NCBI GenBank assembly: GCA_023374045.1
Contig: JAIOTZ010000269.1
Coordinates: 1 to 64,000, forward strand
DNA length: 64,000 nt
Reading direction: 5' to 3'
From: Limonium bicolor
Taxonomy: Eukaryota; Streptophyta; Magnoliopsida; Caryophyllales; Plumbaginaceae
Shown: positions 57,901 to 64,000 of the stretch, one piece after another
Numbering within the stretch: position 1 is the first letter of the stretch
How the letters are laid out: every line of letters begins with the position of its first letter
Position numbers and translations under genes: made by a program
Notes under the pieces: generated by a model
What the model saw: only the letters and a program-made list of their open reading frames with translations
Database searches by the model: none
Told to the model about the DNA's origin: nothing

Positions 57901-58951
57901 TGTGAGGATGAGGAGACACAAGAGGTTGGATCCGATTCCCGGTTCTTAAGCTGGTCCACGGCCCAAACCCCTTAAATGGGTAGCATCCTGGATTAGTGAA
58001 CCAAGTAAATCCCGGTGGTGGGACAGAGTAGTCCCCGGGCCGGAGGTCCCGACGACTTGACTTGAGTAAGTAGTAAGTAAAGTAAGTATTGTATGAGTAA
58101 TGGTCTTGGCTGGTGTAAGTCATTGACCCTGAGTAAAAGAGTAATCTCCACCCGATTAACCCGGGTGGACAAATGGAGCTAACATGTATTGCGTATTGAG
58201 TATGTAATGTGTATGTATTGCGTATGTGTATTTCAGAAGAAGGTAAGTAAGTATTGTTTGACTTGTATAATCTTCTTGTATGTATTGAAGTGTATGTATG
58301 TAATCCTTGCGTAAAGTATTGTAGTATTGAGTATGAAAGCATGTATGCATGTATGTATGAATAAAATGAATTGCATGTATTCGACCAAGTGGTCGGCGTA
58401 CCCTCGCTATTACGCGGGGTATGTGGAAGTCATATGCAGCGAAAGCTGAGCCCCTAGGGACAACGTTTTTAGTGTGCAGGTACCCGAAGCGGACATGACC
58501 ACCGTAAGAGACCGGCGACTACGCCCGGATAGTTAGGATGAATTGTAGTTAGTAGAAAATCGTAAAAGGCTTGGAGCCTTGTATGTAGTTGTGAGGAATG
58601 GGTAGATGTAGACTCTTAATGAGTATGTATGAAATTGAAAGAGGTATTGTACTTGTATAAGGATCTTAGTAAAACTCGGTGCATTATATTGTATAGAACT
58701 ATGGAGTATTGTATTGAATGGGAATTGTAGTACTTGATTGGTAATTGTAGTAAGGATTGTATTTGTGTAGCACTCAGATATTCCGGTCCATCAGACCGAT
58801 GTAGTATGTAGTAGTAGTAAGCCTTGTTAGTCACGTGGGTGGCTAACGGCGTTGTATCACCCACCGTTGTGTAAGTATGTATCCGCTGCGTGAGTATGGA
58901 ATTATGAGGAGATTGGACGGTAATGACGGTATTAGCGGTAGGGGTGTTACA
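54930..58951 (+). repeat. Element B 5' LTR, 4.0 kb
   Basis: TGAAATACCC to GGGTGTTACA, homologous to the A LTR and, in its later part, to E. It has a CT-rich leader-like block (about 55550-55640) and three AAGGTAA-type sites (about 55872, 56046, 56244). An AAT microsatellite lies at 57205-57225. No protein gene. Confidence 0.88.
56931..57190. repeat. B array: four GACCGACCCA/TGGGTCGGTC units at 73-74 bp spacing
   Basis: Unit starts are 56931, 57004, 57078 and 57151 (steps 73, 74, 73). Arms such as CCGACCGACCCA and TGGGTCGGTCGG are separated by about 17 nt containing GAGGTTGG. An inner pairing CCGACCCA/TGGGTCGG is also possible in units 3 and 4. The sequence is unrelated to the A and E arms although the slot is the same. 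Confidence 0.9.
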
Positions 58952-58956
58952 AAAAG

Positions 58957-58968
58957 TGTTATCAGAGC
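58957..58968 (+). other. B primer-binding site within an inverted repeat
   Basis: TGTTATCAGAGC, one mismatch from the iMet-type PBS, lies five bases after the LTR. ATCAGAGC is followed seven to eight bases later by GCTCTGAT, so the 3' part of the PBS can fold back on itself. Confidence 0.8.
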
Positions 58969-61900
58969 GATACTTTGCTCTGATGACTGGAAATACCGAG
59001 TTTAGGAAATACCGAGTTAGGAATTAGAAGCTTAGGGCTAAGGGCTGAGTGTTAGCATTAGAGATGTGCTAGTTAGGAACTCCCGGTAAGTACCGGATAC
59101 CTACTATATCAAACCCGTCCTCCACAAACCCACTGTATAACTAGGGAAAAACGCCAGAGAGAAGGAAAGTCCCCTCATACTCGGAAAAACCCGATCTGGC
59201 AGTTGTGAAATCACCGTACGGTAAACAAGAAACCGACACATAGTAGATTCCAAGAACTGGGAGTCCCGAGGATAGATCCCGGTTGGACAACAATAGCCGC
59301 ACTTCATAGCGGTTGATCTAGTACTCCAACCATAAGGAGACTACAACTTACAACAGCATGGGGCGACGTGCTTAGCAGTCACGAAACCTGGCTGGTCAAC
59401 CAGCAGCAGGAAAAGAAGCACTAAGCGTGCAACGGAGACGCAAGTCTATGGGACAGTAATAGCTAAGTAATACCACCAACGGTATGCTAGCTGACTAAGG
59501 ACATAGTCAGGAGTGGTTAACTCCGAAACTACAACGCCAAAGGGTTACAATACCTGGCCGACATAGCTTACACAGCTACAAGGATATTCATGGGATATGG
59601 ACCGATATGACTACAAGAGTAGTGCCTAAACAAGCTCAGGCTCAGTAACCACGGTAAACCTGTGGGGACAAGCAACAAGGAAAAACATAAGACAAATAAA
59701 AGGGAATCTCCAAGGATTAGGGAAGTATCCCGATCAACGACGCACGTGTCAAGATCATTGGGAAGTTACTTAAAGGATCGAGTATCCCAATCTTAGATCA
59801 ATAAGATCAAGGGAAGAGTCAACAAGACTATCAATACAAGCGGAAACCATACCAAGACCGGTATAGGATTACCCAAAAACCACCAGTACCACGCACTTGC
59901 CACGGCAAGTGCAGTAAGGACAAGAACATGTAGAGGAACCCTAACACACCACGGGTACATAGTAATGTACTGTGACAACATTGAAGCAACTACAGGAATA
60001 AACATCCTAAACCAAACTAGAAGTATGGAACCTTGGGAGAGCCTGACAGCCTGACCATTGCACTAAAGGACATACCAGTCAGCAAGAAGCTGAACTTGGT
60101 CGAGACCTCAAACATGGCTACGCCATGAAGAACTTCTTTTGACACCGAATTACGATTTTAAAACCCAAATTTTTCTTTCAAAACCACAACCTTCTTTTAA
60201 ACCTTGGATTTTAAAACCAAACCAATAGAATTACGGTGAGCATCATGGAATGATGCAAGAGGAGGTGACAATAGAATACTTCACCTAGGCGTGTGACGAG
60301 CACTACGGGTGTACCCAAATATGGGATGTGGGACGACCGCACTCCGAAGGAGCCTGCGGGCCTGACATATAGTTAGGTAAGTGGTAACGTATCAATAAGG
60401 TACCCCACGTATGTATACCTGTAGTGTACAGAACACGGGAAGTAGTCAACTCCATTCTACGGACCATGAGTAAGTGCAAAGCAAAACAGCTGGACACTTC
60501 AGACGGCCGAGTATAAAGAAACTCAGAGAATTCATCTGAAATAAGGAATGAGGACTAGGAAGCTCAAAGAGCGCAGACTAGTAGGTATAGACATTGGACA
60601 TGTCTCAAGGACTTCAAACAAATACATGGTAGCTGGAATGAACATCCAGCCCAACACAGTAAGGCAAAAGCCTAACGTGAACACCACAATGCTCAATGAA
60701 CGGGACAGAGTTCCCAAGAGCAATCACAAGATTACCATGAAGTATAATCCATCATTGGAGAGGAATGTAAACCTAGTCAAGAATACTAGGAGGAACTATA
60801 AACGGTCTACCCAGGAACGGGAGACGTTATAACCCTAAAAGGGATAGCTCAAATACGATACCACAAGTCGGTATAGCGGACATAACATATCCTAAACATT
60901 AGCCGGATGTAACTGCGCAACCAACAACACCCAAGAGCAATTCTTGAAGGGTGTCTGAGTTAACAACAGATGAACAAAGCGTCATGATAAGAGCGCGGGA
61001 GCTGGAACGAACACTCGGTTAGGACACCGAAGGGATTTCACTTAACAGGAAATGCCCTAAATTACTAAAAGGCACTGAATAGGACCAGATTGCCCATAGG
61101 GTCTCCTATGAACGGAAGCGTGATGACACGACTTACCATGGAGCCCAGTGATACCTCCAACCTATGGGGTATACAACGAGTGGAAACGTGTATAAGCAGC
61201 TTGCAAAGAGCATAGCTTGCAGCAATAAGGCCTAAAAGCCATGAACCAACTACCTTATGTAAATTTAAACGGTTGCAAAAAAACCCACACCACTTACTAA
61301 CAGGACTTGCAAGAAATATCGCATCATACGATAAATAGATCGACAACTGAACAACATCCCGAGTGGCTTGGAGTAATGGCTAACTCAGTGTCACTGTCAC
61401 TAGAGCATCAGTCTAGTATACAGTTGACAAACTTTTAATTACCTTTATGCCTTCTGTAGCAAGGGTAGCACAGGGGCACAATAATCGTGATAATGCCAAC
61501 AATGGCCTAATCCACACTTGGACATTACGGGAAACCCAAGGAAAGATACCCCTCATTAACCAAAGACCACCAATGGGGTGAAGATGTGAACCCTTAGATA
61601 AGGCTCCCATATACTATGACAATAAAGCCTACGCATGTAGATATTGCCAAGGGGCGATCGAACAAGGAAATGAGATTTCCAACCATTACGACTCAAAGGA
61701 GTAAGTATACTCCATATGCAACCAAGCACATGGTAAACCTTGTCATGTGACTTATGAGTGGAAACACACCCCTCAACAAGAACTTTCACCTACCAGTGAT
61801 AGAATACTCCTTAGTTGGAAAACGGGACCAGAAAACCCTTTAAGTTTCTTGGGGCATCCCGGTGAGGTATATACAAAAGTAAACTACACAGCTAGAGCTT

Positions 61901-64000
61901 ATAACCAATGCTCAGCACTGGGAGGCAGTAATTGTCAAAGGTAATCAATATGGATGCACATTGCACACCACGAATGACCAACGCTCAAGGGAGCTGGTAA
62001 TCCGATAAATTACTTCAACCATTGTCAACCAAGATAATTGGTAAATTGTATGGTAAATGATGAAGAAGTGTGAGGTAAGCTAACCTACACATGAAACCCA
62101 AATTGAAGTAAAACATCTCCACATTGGAAGATGGTAATATTGCGGTATGCTACGACAACCGCCATACACACGAACATTGGAAACCCTCAGTGTATTCACA
62201 TCATAAGGAAATTGTGCCAACGACAATGGCAATGAGTAAAGATAAGCTACCACAGTAACAAAAACCGTAAGAATGATGTTGTATAGCGAGTAAAAATACG
62301 GTGCGCAACAAGCGACCGCTATGAGGAAGTAGTTAGTCAATGACACGGAGTATAAGTATGAGAAGACAGGCAGAAATATTCTTTCCTATCACATAAGTGA
62401 CTTACTGCCAAGTGTTTACGCCTCTACACTCTGTATGACTGAGTGTTTTGGTATTGCACTTGTGCAGCTAATGATCTAGTGAGATAGCGAGGAATATGGA
62501 AAATGTAAATAGTAGTAAACCCTTCTTTTCACCAACAAACGTGGCATAAGCCAGTTAAGCAAGCTTAGCAACAAACCGTGCGGCCTAAGGCCAAAGAAGC
62601 ACGAAGAGTGTAAAACACACTAACAATCACAACATGTGAATTCCATCGGAGTAAAAGGTGAAAGGAGACTTAAGAAAGTCACTAGGACCAACGCATATGA
62701 AGTGCAAGGTCATACAAGTAAAGAATACTTGTACTGAACCAGAAGAACTGGTATAATTCAGAAGCTATTGACAACAGAGGAAGCACTACAGTTAAGTGGT
62801 GACTTAACCTCGCCCGACAATAAGTCGGAGGAGCTTAGTGAATAACCGCGGGAGTATGAATAGTATGTATAATAGATTGCCAGAGAGCTGATCATAAATC
62901 TAAAACTCATCGAGTTCAAGCACGGTAAAAGAATACCACATTTGTTTAATAACCTTATTCTCGCAATAGAAGGATAAAAAGGTGATGTGTAGCACACTAA
63001 GGATAACAAGAAGGGTGAATAACCCAAGTTATCAGGGTCGCGCAGCAGAAGCTTGTGGGCCCTAGCTAAGAAATTTAATACACCTAGTAAGTATGAAAGA
63101 ATCGCTATTAATGCCTTGAAGCCTGATAGGCTAGAACCGAATTAATTATGAGTTAAATAAACTCATATAGGAATTCTGGGTGCAAAGACTAAACCATTGG
63201 TATGGTTAAGACTCTTTGACCAGTGTACAGTATATAATAGACCGTAGTGAAGCTAAAATGCTTCAGAGTGCCCGAATTAAATAACCAATGTTCAATAATA
63301 ACATATGGTAGATTACGTGGGTGTAATCCCTTTAAAGGGGGGTAGAGCGAAAACCGCTTAATGTAAGTTTCACGAATAAAACACATAAACTATAATGTGC
63401 ATAGCATAAATGGGAATTGATTTGATGATTGTTACTTATGTTAAATAGACATACGTATCCATTCATATTGTAATTGAGGTAATTAGGCACTAGAGATGCA
63501 AATACCATAGGATGAATATGCCTACCTTGTAACACCATGTAAGAGTATTATTAGAAGAAAAGTAATGAGTAGTGGGCGGAGCTCCACAAGTATCGTAGCC
63601 TTTGAAGAAGTAGTATGAATTGACTGAGAGTAATTGATGAATGAAGTTCATGAGTAGTGTATTCATAGGTAAGTTATTGGAAGTAAATAGAGGACAAGTA
63701 AATTCTACAAGTATGGTAATCCTTAGTTAGAAATTGGAGATGATGGAGAGTAATGAATTAAAGTAGTGAAGGTTGATGAAATGAGCACTTAGGTATTGAA
63801 TCTCGGAGTAAAGTATTTGGGAAGTAGAGTGAGGATGATTGATGGACTAAATTCCATCCTTTGGAGTTGTATGAATTTGTAATTATGACTAGGAAGTGTA
63901 AAAAGATAGAAAATGAAACAACTGAATTATTTGATTGTTTGAAACTGATGTGGGAAGTCAAACTTGATCCTGATCAGATCAAGGGAAACCGAACACAAAT
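58969..64000 (+). mobile_element. B internal region (non-coding, runs off the window)
   Basis: Five kilobases with no recognisable protein. The longest plus-strand ORF (60548-60832, 94 residues) has no family features and the others are shorter fragments. The first 1.5 kb match A's three internal pieces; the last part matches H (62290-62340, 63305-63350, 63925-64000). An internal hairpin plus PPT-like tract lies at 63311-63347. Together with the 4-kb LTR this fits a LARD-type element. Confidence 0.7.
63311..63347 (+). other. Internal PPT-like tract with hairpin in B
   Basis: Stem GATTAC/GTAATC (loop GTGGGT), then CCC and TTTAAAGGGGGGTAGAG. It is the counterpart of 17843-17880 in H, with the stem conserved. 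Confidence 0.6.

Noticed and set aside
60548..60832. 94-residue basic plus-strand ORF in B
   Set aside because: No family motif and no supporting conservation within the window; likely chance.

Overview
This is plant nuclear DNA, almost certainly from a flowering plant, and it is entirely repeat-derived. I found no host gene, tRNA or rRNA. Ty3/gypsy elements carry tRNA-iMet-type or tRNA-Asp-type primer sites, a chromodomain polyprotein and a DUF4283/zf-RVT L1-type LINE, which is a typical large-genome plant intergenic landscape. The sequence does not identify the species.

The window is a set of nested insertions; letters are mine. F (minus strand) has an intron-bearing gag pseudogene (721-2130), a PBS at 2337, and a 5.4-kb 5' LTR (2353-5644 and 14304-16427) split by D. 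D (5645-14298, TSD AAAAC) is a chromovirus with Gag-Pro-RT-RNaseH-chromodomain and no integrase core. H (plus strand, 16428-24641) is the 3' part of a large non-coding element plus its LTR, and F sits inside it. E (24642-33598) is a 5'-truncated LTR holding G (25489-31163, TSD GGTTA), a non-autonomous element with a small zinc-knuckle ORF. A second copy of the F-type gag lies at 33599-34143. A (from 34144) has a 4.1-kb LTR and a non-coding internal region interrupted by C (38731-48361, TSD ATAGC, gag only), by a decayed full-length LINE (49037-54564) and by B (54930 to the window end), a second element of A's type. The three A internal pieces are collinear with B 58952-60475, which confirms the nesting.

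The most interesting feature is not a protein. Four LTR types (A, B, D, E) each carry an array of short inverted repeats spaced 70-74 bp apart. A, B and E are homologous LTRs with the array in the same slot, yet the stem sequence differs from LTR to LTR while being nearly uniform within each one. In A and E every unit is exactly 36 nt (12-nt arm, 12-nt loop, 12-nt arm). C and G carry related arrays with other sequences. C also has dense micro-hairpin arrays with a shared TTATG core and compensatory stem changes. Several elements have a small hairpin next to each polypurine tract, with changing stems and an AGGR-type loop.

Genes work together only within elements: gag and pol in D, lone gag in C and F, a gag-like ORF in G, and essentially non-coding A, B and H, which would depend on proteins supplied by others. 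All coordinates and alignments were made by eye, so boundaries may be off by a few bases.
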